Shown here: piece by piece, positions 8,999 to 17,491 of the stretch | Layout of the letters: each line of letters opens with the position of its first letter | Position numbering within the stretch: position 1 is the stretch's first letter | Assembly: GCA_965224675.1 (NCBI GenBank) | Contig: CBDDAA010000002.1 | Location: forward strand, 1,054,001-1,118,000 | DNA: 64,000 nt | Origin: UBA7957 sp965224675 | GTDB lineage: Bacteria; Pseudomonadota; Gammaproteobacteria; Granulosicoccales; Granulosicoccaceae | Direction: 5' to 3' | Notes under the pieces: generated by a model | Databases searched by the model: none | What the model was told of the DNA's origin: nothing | What the model saw: the letters and a program-made list of their open reading frames with translations, nothing else | Program-made: the position numbers and the translations under genes

Positions 8999-9682
8999 CT
9001 ATTGTTTCCAGGCATAGGCCATTCCATAATTCGGTACATAACGATAGACGTGGTCAAGGGTTTCTCCGCTCCACCACTTAAATTTCATATGCAGCAGATT
9101 ACCATCATAGTCAAAAGCCAGCTGGGTAATTTGTATCGAAGTGGTTTCACAGTATCGCCGTTTTGACAGTTCCCACCCTTCACCTGCAGGAAATTTACAT
9201 CTGCCGGTAGTATAAAATCTGGATCTACGACTATCATATACGCGCCCAATCCCCTTTTTATGGCAAGTGAAGTATTGTGTCTTTGAACCACTCACTTTAT
9301 CTCTTACCCATACCTGCTCAACTTCATCTGACTTGGGGTTGATCCACTGTCTGGGTCCAGTGATCGTTGTCTTACTATCACCATTAACAGAAAAAGAACT
9401 GAACGTTGGATGCATGCAACGGGCGGTTTTATCACCATTCCAGGCTACACCCGTCCATAGTTGGTAGGGAATATAGAGTAATCCGGTGTTACAGTTATAA
9501 AGATTATTCACTCCCCAGGGCTCATCATTGTCTTTTATTCGTTCGCAGGCAAAGCGTTGCAGCTCAGACGTAGAACTAAACAACAACTGTGGCTGATTTT
9601 CTTGTTTACTCTGTCGCAGATCGGAAGCACAAGCAAAGATTAATCCACAGGACACTAATGAAATAGTTAACATTATCCTCAC
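8999..9682 (-). CDS. Hypothetical lipoprotein
   Basis: A 227-residue protein with an N-terminal hydrophobic segment ending in a lipobox-like LIFAC, so it is probably lipid-anchored. The mature part has several cysteines and tryptophans (LYNCNTGLLYIPYQLWTG, TARCMHP, TGRCKFPAGEGW, RRYCETT) that could form disulfides in the periplasm. No family is recognised. It converges with the methylamine operon, 78 nt away, and a short TACCTA/TAGGTA inverted repeat near 8931-8946 lies between them. Confidence 0.65.
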   Translation of the reverse strand: MRIMLTISLVSCGLIFACASDLRQSKQENQPQLLFSSTSELQRFACERIKDNDEPWGVNNLYNCNTGLLYIPYQLWTGVAWNGDKTARCMHPTFSSFSVNGDSKTTITGPRQWINPKSDEVEQVWVRDKVSGSKTQYFTCHKKGIGRVYDSRRSRFYTTGRCKFPAGEGWELSKRRYCETTSIQITQLAFDYDGNLLHMKFKWWSGETLDHVYRYVPNYGMAYAWKQ

Positions 9683-9782
9683 GGCTCACCTTCCTGCAAT
9701 TGCACAAATTCTGTTATTACGACTTACTCGAATCTTCGATTCACTGCCCCCATGCCGCAGTGAAGCCACGGATTCAAGTTTA

Positions 9783-10406
9783 TCATACCTGTTTAGCTGA
9801 TAACGCCCAAAGACCTGCAACAGAAAGTAAGGATCCCCCTGTCGCATTAAATATTCGCTGTGTTTTTGGAGTAGATAATACCTGACTCGCTTTACCTGCA
9901 AAGAGCACATACATTGTTGCATTTAAAGTCGCCAGTGCTACAAATGTTATCGCTAATAGCCAAAATTGGCTTGTAACATCTCTACCAGGATCTATAAATT
10001 GAGGCAAAAATGCAACAAAGAATATAATGCCTTTAGGGTTTAAGGCTGTTATAAAATAGGTATTTATAAACAACCTCCGACTTGACATGCTTTTATTGTC
10101 TTGAGAGGTCTCAGAAGATTTGATCCCCGCTCTTAATAACTTGATTCCTAAATATAAGAGATATAAACCACCAACCCATTTAACCATTTCAAACCAAAAT
10201 GCAGATTCAGCCAAAACAGCACCCAAACCAAGCAAAGAAAGTGCTAATGCTGTTGAGTCTCCAAGTGAAACAGCAAGGATAAGCGGTATTTTTACCTTAT
10301 ATCCATGAGATACAGAATAACTGATTACAGTGAGGATTGTCGGCCCAGGAATAATTAGCAAAACAACTGATGCAATACTAAATGCCAACCACATTTGTAA
10401 ATTCAT
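9783..10406 (-). CDS. LysE/RhtB-family amino-acid exporter
   Basis: A 207-residue membrane protein with about six hydrophobic segments. The N-terminal region carries the family signature (SIASVVLLIIPGPTILTVISYSVSHGYK). Further family features are GGLYLLYLGIKLLRAG near the middle and an ALNPKGIIFFVAFLPQF segment. Family members export amino acids or small metabolites with the proton-motive force. Nothing nearby identifies the substrate. A TTCACTGC/GCAGTGAA inverted repeat at 9740-9764 follows the stop codon without a T-run. Confidence 0.85.
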   Translation of the reverse strand: MNLQMWLAFSIASVVLLIIPGPTILTVISYSVSHGYKVKIPLILAVSLGDSTALALSLLGLGAVLAESAFWFEMVKWVGGLYLLYLGIKLLRAGIKSSETSQDNKSMSSRRLFINTYFITALNPKGIIFFVAFLPQFIDPGRDVTSQFWLLAITFVALATLNATMYVLFAGKASQVLSTPKTQRIFNATGGSLLSVAGLWALSAKQV

Positions 10407-10485
10407 AATGATTCATCGCAATAATGAAATTGGATAAGGAAAAAGAAGATAATAGTTTCTTAATTTTCCGAGTACATTTTAATTG

Positions 10486-11175
10486 TTAGGTGATTTTTAT
10501 TATCGAAGCAAATTCTAGCAAATTTTTATAACACATTACAGCGTTTGAATGCTTAGCACCACCTACCAAAACACAATCAATACCGGCAGCCATTGCGCCA
10601 CCAAGATCTCGTCTGATTGAGTCTCCAATGACTAAGCATTGCGCTTCATTTTTACCCAGTTCCTCAATAACAAGTTCAAATGGCCTTGGCGACGGTTTTA
10701 CCATTCCATGATCAGAGGAAAACGAGGACGCAGAAAACAACGGGCTTATACCTGTCTTATTAAACAAGCTGACCCATGCTGACTTTGCAGACCAAATATC
10801 AATTACCACTGCCAATTGAAATACTTTACTTAACTTAAACAATACCTTGATATATTCTTTTGGTATATATCCAATTTCGTGAAATGAAAAAGTTTTGATA
10901 ATATTTTCAATTTCTCCCTCATGAACATTTTCGGTGCAACAATGCTTGATTGCTTCTATTAACGAAGGAAACCTGTGCCTGTATTTTTCATCTGGGTACA
11001 AGATACTTAAATAGTCATATACCGATCGGATTATTTTATTTATTTTTTCTTTTTCCAGTCTTCCACCAATTTCATGATAGTGTTTTGAAAAGTCCTCTGA
11101 AAGAGAAAAGTTATCTTCACCGAACATAAATGTACCATTCATATCCAGGATTAATGTGTTTTTATTTGAAAACAT
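10486..11175 (-). CDS. HAD-superfamily hydrolase with altered motif I
   Basis: A 229-residue haloacid-dehalogenase fold protein with a helical cap. Motif I is DMNGTF: the nucleophile D11 is present but the second aspartate, normally the acid/base, is Asn (N13). Motif II is VVIDIWS, motif III the Lys in VKPSPRP, and motif IV is VIGDSIRRDLGGAMAAGID with the Mg-binding aspartates. The neighbouring residues look intact, so this is a natural variant and not a decayed gene. The substitution could slow turnover or shift the enzyme to a phosphotransferase or regulatory role. AT-rich composition and isolation from other genes fit an accessory gene. Substrate unknown. Confidence 0.75.
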   Translation of the reverse strand: MFSNKNTLILDMNGTFMFGEDNFSLSEDFSKHYHEIGGRLEKEKINKIIRSVYDYLSILYPDEKYRHRFPSLIEAIKHCCTENVHEGEIENIIKTFSFHEIGYIPKEYIKVLFKLSKVFQLAVVIDIWSAKSAWVSLFNKTGISPLFSASSFSSDHGMVKPSPRPFELVIEELGKNEAQCLVIGDSIRRDLGGAMAAGIDCVLVGGAKHSNAVMCYKNLLEFASIIKIT

Positions 11176-11586
11176 TCAAATTTTCTCACCACATAGCGGC
11201 TAGCACAATCTGCGTTATCTCAGAAAAAAATTTTACCTCCCAGCCTGCGAAGTGACTGTTTACAGTGACTCTACAATCAAGGCACCCAGGCTCAATGGTT
11301 TGTTGTACGAGTGAGTCAAAACCCAATTATTCTTACCAATCTGGATATTGTACTGGCCTGTCACCCTTTTCATTCATGACTCTGAGACAGGTAATATTTT
11401 GTACGGATTCATGTGGTGCTTTATGCTTTTATTGATTTTAAACAAGCAATTGTCTCCGTCGTCAAATAGATAAAATAATAACCATGCTATACCTCTGTCG
11501 GAGCTTATACAAAATTTTCATATTTTACCGCGAAATTCACCATTCCCTTGGTATACTTAGCTGATCAAATCAAACAGACACAGCAA
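11176..11586. other. Intergenic region without a recognisable gene
   Basis: A divergent 411-nt gap between the HAD gene and the next plus-strand gene. A TTG at 11548 lies in frame with the downstream protein, but I prefer the ATG at 11587. I see no strong promoter hexamers, terminator or RNA structure here. Confidence 0.3.
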
Positions 11587-12285
11587 ATGAACACAGAAAC
11601 CCAAAAGAAACCGCTTGGCTGCCTGAGCATTGTCGGCTTAATGTTACTCACCATCATTATCTCTGTTGCTGCAACCTTCTGGCTGATCAAGTCACAACTC
11701 TTTCCTAGTAGTTTTGAGCCAGTAACGCTGTCTAAAACTGAGCAGACACAATTACAGAAAAAGCTCAACGCGGTAGGTCTCGGGCAATTAGTCAAGGCCA
11801 ACCCTGTATCACAGGACAATTCTGGACTAACGCAGGAGCAAAAAGAGGCATCTGTCGAGCTAGCTCCTGAACCCTATAGCGAGGACCCTGAAAAGCGTGA
11901 TATTACACTCAGTGAAAAAGAGCTGAACGCCCTTTTGGCCAATAATGGTAACTTGGCAGAACGGCTGGTAATTGATCTTGCTGATAATGTCGCCAGTGCA
12001 AAGCTACTCGTTCATCTGGATCCTGATTTTCCTTTTTTTGGTGGCAAAACGCTAAAAGTCAGTGCAGGCACTGAGCTGGCCTTTAATAACTCACGACCGA
12101 TTGTAATTCTAAAAGGAGTCAGTGTCTGGGGTGTTCCTATCCCTAATGCCTGGTTGGGTGGTTTAAAAAATGTAGATCTGGTTAATGAATTTGGTGCCGG
12201 AGAAGGTTTTTGGAAATCCTTTGCCGATGGCATTGAGGATATTCGCGTATCTGAGGGCGAACTTCACATTAAGCTTCGTGAGTGA
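11587..12285 (+). CDS. Single-pass membrane protein of unknown function
   Basis: A 232-residue protein from the ATG at 11587, chosen because a start at the upstream in-frame TTG (11548) would only add a polar extension before the membrane anchor. One transmembrane segment near residues 12-34 (LGCLSIVGLMLLTIIISVAATFWLI) is followed by a soluble domain of about 190 residues with an acidic linker (ASVELAPEPYSEDPEKRDI) and a well-conserved-looking core (LSEKELNALLANN, VSVWGVPIPNAWLGGLKNVDL). The topology predicts most of the protein outside the cytoplasmic membrane. It lies 93 nt upstream of the MoxR gene and may belong to that operon. I do not recognise a characterised family. Confidence 0.65.
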   Translation: MNTETQKKPLGCLSIVGLMLLTIIISVAATFWLIKSQLFPSSFEPVTLSKTEQTQLQKKLNAVGLGQLVKANPVSQDNSGLTQEQKEASVELAPEPYSEDPEKRDITLSEKELNALLANNGNLAERLVIDLADNVASAKLLVHLDPDFPFFGGKTLKVSAGTELAFNNSRPIVILKGVSVWGVPIPNAWLGGLKNVDLVNEFGAGEGFWKSFADGIEDIRVSEGELHIKLRE

Positions 12286-12378
12286 ATACGACAACATTAT
12301 ATTTCAAGCAAAGAAGTTCCAGAACCCTAAACGAACCTTAGAGAATCACTGCCTGATCAGACTTGAGAAAAAAACAGT

Positions 12379-13224
12379 ATGAAATTTACCAGTACAGACG
12401 AATACGTAGCGACCGAAGAACTTTGCATGGCCGTTAATGCGGCCATTGAGTTAAAACGCCCGCTTTTGATTAAGGGCGAGCCGGGCACGGGTAAAACCAT
12501 GCTCGCTGAGCAAATTGCACAAGTGCTTGGCTTGCAGTTAATTCAGTGGCATATCAAATCCACTGGCAAAGCCCAGCAAGGACTGTATGAGTACGATGCG
12601 GTTTCTCGCTTACGCGATTCTCAGCTAGGTGAAGAGCGTGTGCATGATATTTCAAACTATATTATTAAGGGAAAGTTATGGCAGGCATTCACCGCTGACA
12701 AGCCTGTCGTTTTACTGATTGATGAAATTGACAAAGCCGATATTGAGTTTCCCAATGATTTACTGCTTGAGCTTGATAAAATGGAATTTTATGTATATGA
12801 GACACAGCAAACAATCGTTGCTCGGGAAAGACCTATTCTGATAATCACCAGTAATAATGAAAAAGAGCTGCCCGATGCCTTCCTGCGCCGCTGCTTTTTT
12901 CATTATATTAATTTTCCTGATACCACAACTATGGAAGAAATCGTACAGGTACACTATCCTGATATCAATAAGCGCTTGGTCAAGGAGGCGATGGATATTT
13001 TTTTTGGTATTCGCAACATACCTGGCTTGAAGAAAAAACCATCCACTTCAGAGTTGATTGACTGGTTAAAACTATTGATGGCCGACAGCATTGCGCTGGA
13101 TGTACTGCAAAACCAGGACAGCAATAACGCAATTCCACCACTTTATGGCGCGTTAATTAAGAATGAGCAGGATGTTCAGTTACTTGAACGATTGGCTTTT
13201 ATGAATCGTCGTCAAGCACGATAG
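12379..13224 (+). CDS. MoxR-family AAA+ ATPase
   Basis: A 281-residue AAA+ ATPase. Walker A is GEPGTGKT (residues 33-40), Walker B is VVLLIDEID (D115, E116), sensor 1 is in ILIITSNNEKELPDAF, and FLRRCFFHYI supplies the arginine-finger region. Proteins of this family act as chaperone-like ATPases that insert cofactors or remodel partners together with a VWA-domain protein. Here such a protein follows after only 13 nt, so the pair is almost certainly an operon. The client is unknown: no methanol dehydrogenase, CO dehydrogenase or nitric-oxide reductase genes are adjacent. Confidence 0.9.
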   Translation: MKFTSTDEYVATEELCMAVNAAIELKRPLLIKGEPGTGKTMLAEQIAQVLGLQLIQWHIKSTGKAQQGLYEYDAVSRLRDSQLGEERVHDISNYIIKGKLWQAFTADKPVVLLIDEIDKADIEFPNDLLLELDKMEFYVYETQQTIVARERPILIITSNNEKELPDAFLRRCFFHYINFPDTTTMEEIVQVHYPDINKRLVKEAMDIFFGIRNIPGLKKKPSTSELIDWLKLLMADSIALDVLQNQDSNNAIPPLYGALIKNEQDVQLLERLAFMNRRQAR

Positions 13225-13237
13225 ACATCGATACGCC

Positions 13238-14416
13238 ATGTTGATCGGATTCTTTGAGGAAGTCAGACAGGCTAAAATACCCGCCACAGTGCGGGAGTTC
13301 CTTGATTTATTGGCTGCATTGGAAAACCACGTTGCTTTCGCCAGTATGGAGCAGTTTTATTATTTAAGCCGAATTTGTCTGGTTAAGGATGAAAAATACT
13401 ATGACAAGTTTGACTTGGCTTTCACCAGCTATTTCAATGGACTGGAGGATTTAGGACAGATATTGGAAACCCTTATCCCCGATGAATGGCTGCGCAAGCA
13501 ATTCGCAAATACCTTAAGCGATGAAGAGAAACAAAAAATTCAATCACTGGGCGGATTGGATAAATTATTGGAAGCGTTTAAAAAACGTTTGGCTGAACAG
13601 CAAGAACGACATCAAGGCGGTAATAAGTGGATAGGCACGGGCGGTACTTCACCTTTTGGAGCTTACGGTTATAACCCTGAGGGAATCAGAATGGGTCAGA
13701 CAGGCGGTCGCCACTCACGAGCGATAAAAGTCTGGGATAAACGGAACTTTAAAAACCTGGACGATTCCGTCGAGCTGGGAACACGCAATATAAAAGTCGC
13801 CTTAAAACGATTGAGGCTTTTCGCCCGGCAAGGTGCAAAACAAGAACTTGATTTGCACCACACCATCCGCGCCACGGCAAAAAACGCTGGATTTCTGGAT
13901 CTAAAGCTGGTGCCAGAGCGGCATAATTCAGTTAAGGTATTACTGCTGATGGATATAGGCGGTTCAATGGATGGTTATATTAAAACCTGTGAGCGTTTAT
14001 TTTCAGCATCGAGATCAGAATTTAAGCATCTGGAGTATTTTTATTTTCATAACTTTATCTATGAAAATGTATGGAAAGACAACGCCCGACGCAATTCCGA
14101 GTGCACACCCAGCTGGGATATTTTGCGGAAATATGGCGCTGACTACAAAGTTATTTTTGTTGGCGACGCAAGCATGTCACCTTATGAAGTGACTGTCACA
14201 GGTGGCAGTGTTGAGCATTGGAATGAGGAGGCGGGCAGTACCTGGATGCAACGATTTAGTGACACATTCAGCAAAGTGGTTTGGCTTAATCCGGTTCAGG
14301 AGAAGTATTGGTCGTATACTCAATCCACTTCAATAATACAACAATTAATAGACAATAGAATGTACCCTTTAACACTTGAGGGTCTGGATGAGGCTATGAA
14401 AGTGCTCAGCAAATAG
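13238..14416 (+). CDS. VWA domain (CoxE-like) protein, partner of the MoxR ATPase
   Basis: A 392-residue protein. The first half is helical and includes a Gln/Lys/Gly-rich stretch (EQQERHQGGNKWIGTGGTSPFG). The second half is a von Willebrand A domain starting at VKVLLLMDIGGSM, where D239-x-G-G-S243 is the CoxE-type form of the MIDAS metal site; a later VGDASMSPYEV provides another MIDAS loop. Together with the upstream MoxR ATPase it forms the usual ATPase/VWA co-chaperone pair that loads metals or assembles complexes. The protein is probably cytoplasmic, as no signal or membrane segment is seen. The client protein cannot be inferred. Confidence 0.85.
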   Translation: MLIGFFEEVRQAKIPATVREFLDLLAALENHVAFASMEQFYYLSRICLVKDEKYYDKFDLAFTSYFNGLEDLGQILETLIPDEWLRKQFANTLSDEEKQKIQSLGGLDKLLEAFKKRLAEQQERHQGGNKWIGTGGTSPFGAYGYNPEGIRMGQTGGRHSRAIKVWDKRNFKNLDDSVELGTRNIKVALKRLRLFARQGAKQELDLHHTIRATAKNAGFLDLKLVPERHNSVKVLLLMDIGGSMDGYIKTCERLFSASRSEFKHLEYFYFHNFIYENVWKDNARRNSECTPSWDILRKYGADYKVIFVGDASMSPYEVTVTGGSVEHWNEEAGSTWMQRFSDTFSKVVWLNPVQEKYWSYTQSTSIIQQLIDNRMYPLTLEGLDEAMKVLSK

Positions 14417-14793
14417 GCAGTTCTCAACTGCTTGTGCCTGGATATCCACCGCCACTCATACAGGGTGGCGTCTGCAAGCCTCTAAGTGCGCCGCTACTGA
14501 CAAACCAACATGAATGACCTATTATTTTTCTAGCCGGAGTTTCCGATACATACTCTTTCTATGATAACCAGCGTATTCACATAACCTGACATGACATCAT
14601 CCGGGCGGAAAACCAACTTATAAACGGTTAGGAGGCAACTGTGTAGTGTAAAACTTTGCGTCAAAAACAGGTTAAGCTTTGATATAGAATTGTATTCCAT
14701 TACGTTAGAGAAATTTGCCATATTATAGATTCAGAAACCAAGTGTTATCTGGGTTAGAATCCATTATCCAAACAACAATCATTGATTTAAATT
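14417..14793. other. Intergenic region with a small inverted repeat
   Basis: A 377-nt gap after the VWA gene. CGCCAC at 14450-14455 pairs with GTGGCG at 14465-14470, forming a 6-bp stem that could end the MoxR/VWA transcript, although no T-run follows. A 63-codon minus-strand frame at 14530-14721 has no supporting features and is not called. Confidence 0.3.
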
Positions 14794-15354
14794 ATGTTCA
14801 GATTTTTACCTAGTATTTTTGCATTGCAGATTGTGTTAGCCGTGACTGTATACGCAGCAAGTCGCAATCAAACCCTGCTCGCGGTTTATGCTGTAGGTAT
14901 TTTTATCATTGTATCGAGTGTTTTATTTTCCTTCTGGTTAAAAACACTGGCGGAACTGCGTGGCAAGGATGAAATTGCACGGCATAAGGAGCAGTTCGCA
15001 AAAGAACGGGAAGAGCTGCGGGTCAAGGCCGAAAAAGAAAAACTCAAAGTTGTCAGAGATACCCATAAACAGGTCAGCAAAGATGCCACTCGTACCCAGG
15101 CAAAAGCCAATTTTAAAGTCGGTGCGGCGGTGGCAGGTGCGATCGGAGTTGGCGCATTGTTAGTGGTAAGTCAGTTGCTGACATTAGGGTTATTAACACT
15201 GACTACTGCCGGTGGTGGTTTGGCTGGCTATCTGGTGCGGGCGAGGCAAGATAAAAAGCGCCTTGCCTATGCAAATGATACGGCGCTAAAACAGTCTTTG
15301 CCGAAACCAAAAGTCATTAACGCGTTAGGTTTTGAAAAAAAGAAATCTGGCTGA
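14794..15354 (+). CDS. Membrane protein with central coiled coil, unknown function
   Basis: A 186-residue protein. Two hydrophobic segments lie near residues 3-22 and 29-50, followed by a strongly charged heptad-rich region at about residues 55-105 (KEQFAKEREELRVKAEKEKLKVVRDTHKQ) that should form a coiled coil. A Gly/Ala/Leu-rich hydrophobic hairpin follows at about residues 108-150 (VGAAVAGAIGVGALLVVSQLL, TTAGGGLAGYLV), then a basic tail. It stands alone, convergent with the next gene. No family recognised. Confidence 0.65.
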   Translation: MFRFLPSIFALQIVLAVTVYAASRNQTLLAVYAVGIFIIVSSVLFSFWLKTLAELRGKDEIARHKEQFAKEREELRVKAEKEKLKVVRDTHKQVSKDATRTQAKANFKVGAAVAGAIGVGALLVVSQLLTLGLLTLTTAGGGLAGYLVRARQDKKRLAYANDTALKQSLPKPKVINALGFEKKKSG

Positions 15355-15394
15355 TAATGGCAGCTATTTTAGCTGATTGGCGAAGAACCACTCA

Positions 15395-16294
15395 TTAAAT
15401 CAATTTCAGCAACCGACGAAACAAACGTAGCGTAAGCCATAAAAACAACAACGGAAAAAACACCGTCTGCAGCATAAAGACCACAATCAGGCTGATCGCG
15501 TTCTCGCTTACCTGCTCGGCGGCGGCTTTATATCGATTCAACTTGTTCTCAAAATCGATTTGAGCTAGCGCTGAATGATATAACTGGCGTGCTCTTTCTA
15601 TCAATCCATCACTTTCATCCATCTCTTTAATTACGTCATCCGTTTGCTGGTTAATCTGACCGATTTCATCATGCGCATTTTCCAATTGCTCAGAAGAGGC
15701 ATTATATTGCTCAAGTAGAAATTGCTGATAAACCCATTCATTAAGCATCGCTACAACTGGCAAAGCGAAGCGTAAAAAGAGAAAAAATATAAAGGCCTGC
15801 GCAATTATCTTGCGTGAATTTTCCAGTGATTGTTTACGCCACCATAAACTTGCAATCAGCAAGACAGAACTCAGTAGAAATACCAACGTTAACCCAGACC
15901 AGCTACTGATAGTTAGCAACACTTTTTGCATACCCAAAGAACTGCTGGACAACAGCATAATCCATGAAAAGCGTTCAATCAGGTCATTAACCGGGTCGAG
16001 AATTTGACCGGGGCTAAAGTTGATGCCCACGCCTGCTGGTTGAATGGCAAACTCTGTACCCTGGGCGACTGAGATTACACCGTTGAGTCCACGCGCAATC
16101 GCAAAACTAAGCAAAGCGCGTTTTAATCCACTATCGAGATAATCCGCGCTCCAGTTGTCCAGGGGTTTGAACAAAACCAGCAGCACGGCACCCGCTACCA
16201 GCGCTGTCAAAAAACTGGGACGAACAAAACGCCATCGGCTATTCGGCTCTGTAGTCACCGGATTTACCGCCTGATTTTTCGAGTAACCTGACAT
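15395..16294 (-). CDS. Polytopic membrane protein of unknown function
   Basis: About 299 residues from the ATG at 16294; a longer frame begins at 16354 but would overlap moaC by more than 110 nt, and even this start overlaps it by 56 nt, so a later GTG is possible. Hydrophobic segments are visible near the N-terminus (FLTALVAGAVLLVLF), in the middle (SGLTLVFLLSSVLLIASLWW, IFFLFLRFALPVVAML) and at the C-terminus (ISLIVVFMLQTVFFPLLFLWL). A long polar helical region rich in Gln, Glu and Asn (about residues 195-255, QLENAHDEIGQINQQTDDV) separates the last two. It is transcribed in the same direction as moaC, but nothing suggests a role in cofactor synthesis. Confidence 0.65.
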   Translation of the reverse strand: MSGYSKNQAVNPVTTEPNSRWRFVRPSFLTALVAGAVLLVLFKPLDNWSADYLDSGLKRALLSFAIARGLNGVISVAQGTEFAIQPAGVGINFSPGQILDPVNDLIERFSWIMLLSSSSLGMQKVLLTISSWSGLTLVFLLSSVLLIASLWWRKQSLENSRKIIAQAFIFFLFLRFALPVVAMLNEWVYQQFLLEQYNASSEQLENAHDEIGQINQQTDDVIKEMDESDGLIERARQLYHSALAQIDFENKLNRYKAAAEQVSENAISLIVVFMLQTVFFPLLFLWLTLRLFRRLLKLI

Positions 16295-16715
16295 GTTCAA
16301 TACACATGCCGCGATCAACTGCTTTACACATATCATAGATGGTGAGCAGAGCAATCTGAACAGCGTTTAGCGCCTCCATCTCGACCCCTGTCTGTGAGTT
16401 TGTTTGTGCCCGTGCCTGACACATTACCCTATTCTGTGAATCGTCTATGTCAAAGCTTATCTCAACATGGGTAAGCGATATTGGATGGCAGAGCGGTATC
16501 AATTCACTGGTTTTTTTGCTGGCCATAATGCCCGCGATTCTGGCGATTCCCAGCACATCCCCTTTTTTGTGCTTTCCAGAAATAATTTTCGTTAATGTCG
16601 CATTGAGCATGCGAATTTCGCCACCCGCTACCGCCACTCGTTTGCTCACAGCCTTGTTACCCACATCAACCATATGGGCTTCACCATCGGCATTGAAATG
16701 CGTTAACTCACTCAT
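16239..16715 (-). CDS. moaC: Cyclic pyranopterin monophosphate synthase MoaC
   Basis: A 158-residue MoaC, close to the usual ~160. It converts the cyclic GTP-derived intermediate made by MoaA into cyclic pyranopterin monophosphate, the second step of molybdopterin synthesis. Signatures are KKTSELIPLCHPI, TGVEMEALNAV, TIYDMCKAVD and the C-terminal LLEKSGGKSG loop, with the conserved catalytic Lys and His/Cys residues in place. It is divergent from moaD-moaE across 85 nt, so one control region may serve all three. moaA is not in the window. Confidence 0.95.
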   Translation of the reverse strand: MSELTHFNADGEAHMVDVGNKAVSKRVAVAGGEIRMLNATLTKIISGKHKKGDVLGIARIAGIMASKKTSELIPLCHPISLTHVEISFDIDDSQNRVMCQARAQTNSQTGVEMEALNAVQIALLTIYDMCKAVDRGMCIEHVRLLEKSGGKSGDYRAE

Positions 16716-16800
16716 CTAGTTTTATTCCGGGTTCAGGAACTTGCTATAATACCGCATTCGCTTTATTTAAGACCGGATTTCACTGCAGGTTAGAATCACT

Positions 16801-17034
16801 ATGGCTGTTAAAATAAAATTTTTCGCCAGCTTAAAAGAATCAATGAATATCGCCGACAGCGATGTAGACAGCAGCAAACTGCAAACAGCCAAAGATGCCT
16901 GGAATCAAGTCACTCAGAACAAACCTATACCTGCGAACTTGCTGTGCGCTGTCAATCACCAGCATGTACCCTTAACGCATCACATCAGCGATGGGGATGA
17001 AATCGCGTTTTTCCCTCCTGTTACGGGCGGTTGA
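16801..17034 (+). CDS. moaD: Molybdopterin synthase small subunit MoaD
   Basis: A 77-residue ubiquitin-like sulfur carrier. The C-terminus ends in PPVTGG, the Gly-Gly tail that is adenylated and thiocarboxylated and then inserted into the MoaE active site to donate sulfur to the pterin. The N-terminal strand VKIKFFASLKE is typical of the family. It is followed by moaE after 6 nt, so the two subunits are co-translated. Confidence 0.95.
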   Translation: MAVKIKFFASLKESMNIADSDVDSSKLQTAKDAWNQVTQNKPIPANLLCAVNHQHVPLTHHISDGDEIAFFPPVTGG

Positions 17035-17040
17035 CCACTA

Positions 17041-17478
17041 ATGCCCGTACAATTGGAAACAAAACCGTTTGATGCCTGGTCTGAGCTGCGCGATTATGAG
17101 GCAAAGTACTTGAGCAAGGCACATTTTGGCGCCTGTGCGTCATTCACGGGTAGCATGCGTGACTTTAATCTGGGTGATGAAGTGATTGCCATGACACTCG
17201 ATCACTACCCTGGAATGACAGAGAGTCAGTTAAGTAAAATTGTGGATGAGGCGAAAAATAAGTGGTCACTTGATGATGCCCTGGTCATTCATCGGGTGGG
17301 TGAGATAATACCTGGACAAACCATTGTACTGACGGCCTGTTGGTCAGCTCACCGTGCGGCAGCCTTTGATGCCTGCCGTTTTTTAATAGAAGAATTGAAA
17401 ACCCGGGCACCCTTTTGGAAAAAAGAAATCCTACGCGATCACTCCAGTCGATGGGTTGAAAAAAACACACCGGCTTAA
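17041..17478 (+). CDS. moaE: Molybdopterin synthase large subunit MoaE
   Basis: A 145-residue catalytic subunit of molybdopterin synthase, which converts cyclic pyranopterin monophosphate to molybdopterin with sulfur from MoaD. Family landmarks are GACASFTGSMRDFN near residue 35, LDHYPGMTE, VIHRVGEIIPGQ, SAHRAAAFDACRFLIEELK and the active-site APFWKKE lysine segment. It converges with the HtrA protease gene, 13 nt away. Confidence 0.95.
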   Translation: MPVQLETKPFDAWSELRDYEAKYLSKAHFGACASFTGSMRDFNLGDEVIAMTLDHYPGMTESQLSKIVDEAKNKWSLDDALVIHRVGEIIPGQTIVLTACWSAHRAAAFDACRFLIEELKTRAPFWKKEILRDHSSRWVEKNTPA

Positions 17479-17491
17479 TTGATCAATTTAT

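Noticed and set aside
14530..14721. Minus-strand 63-codon frame between the VWA and coiled-coil genes
   Set aside because: No ribosome-binding site or family resemblance, and the region has no conserved neighbours.
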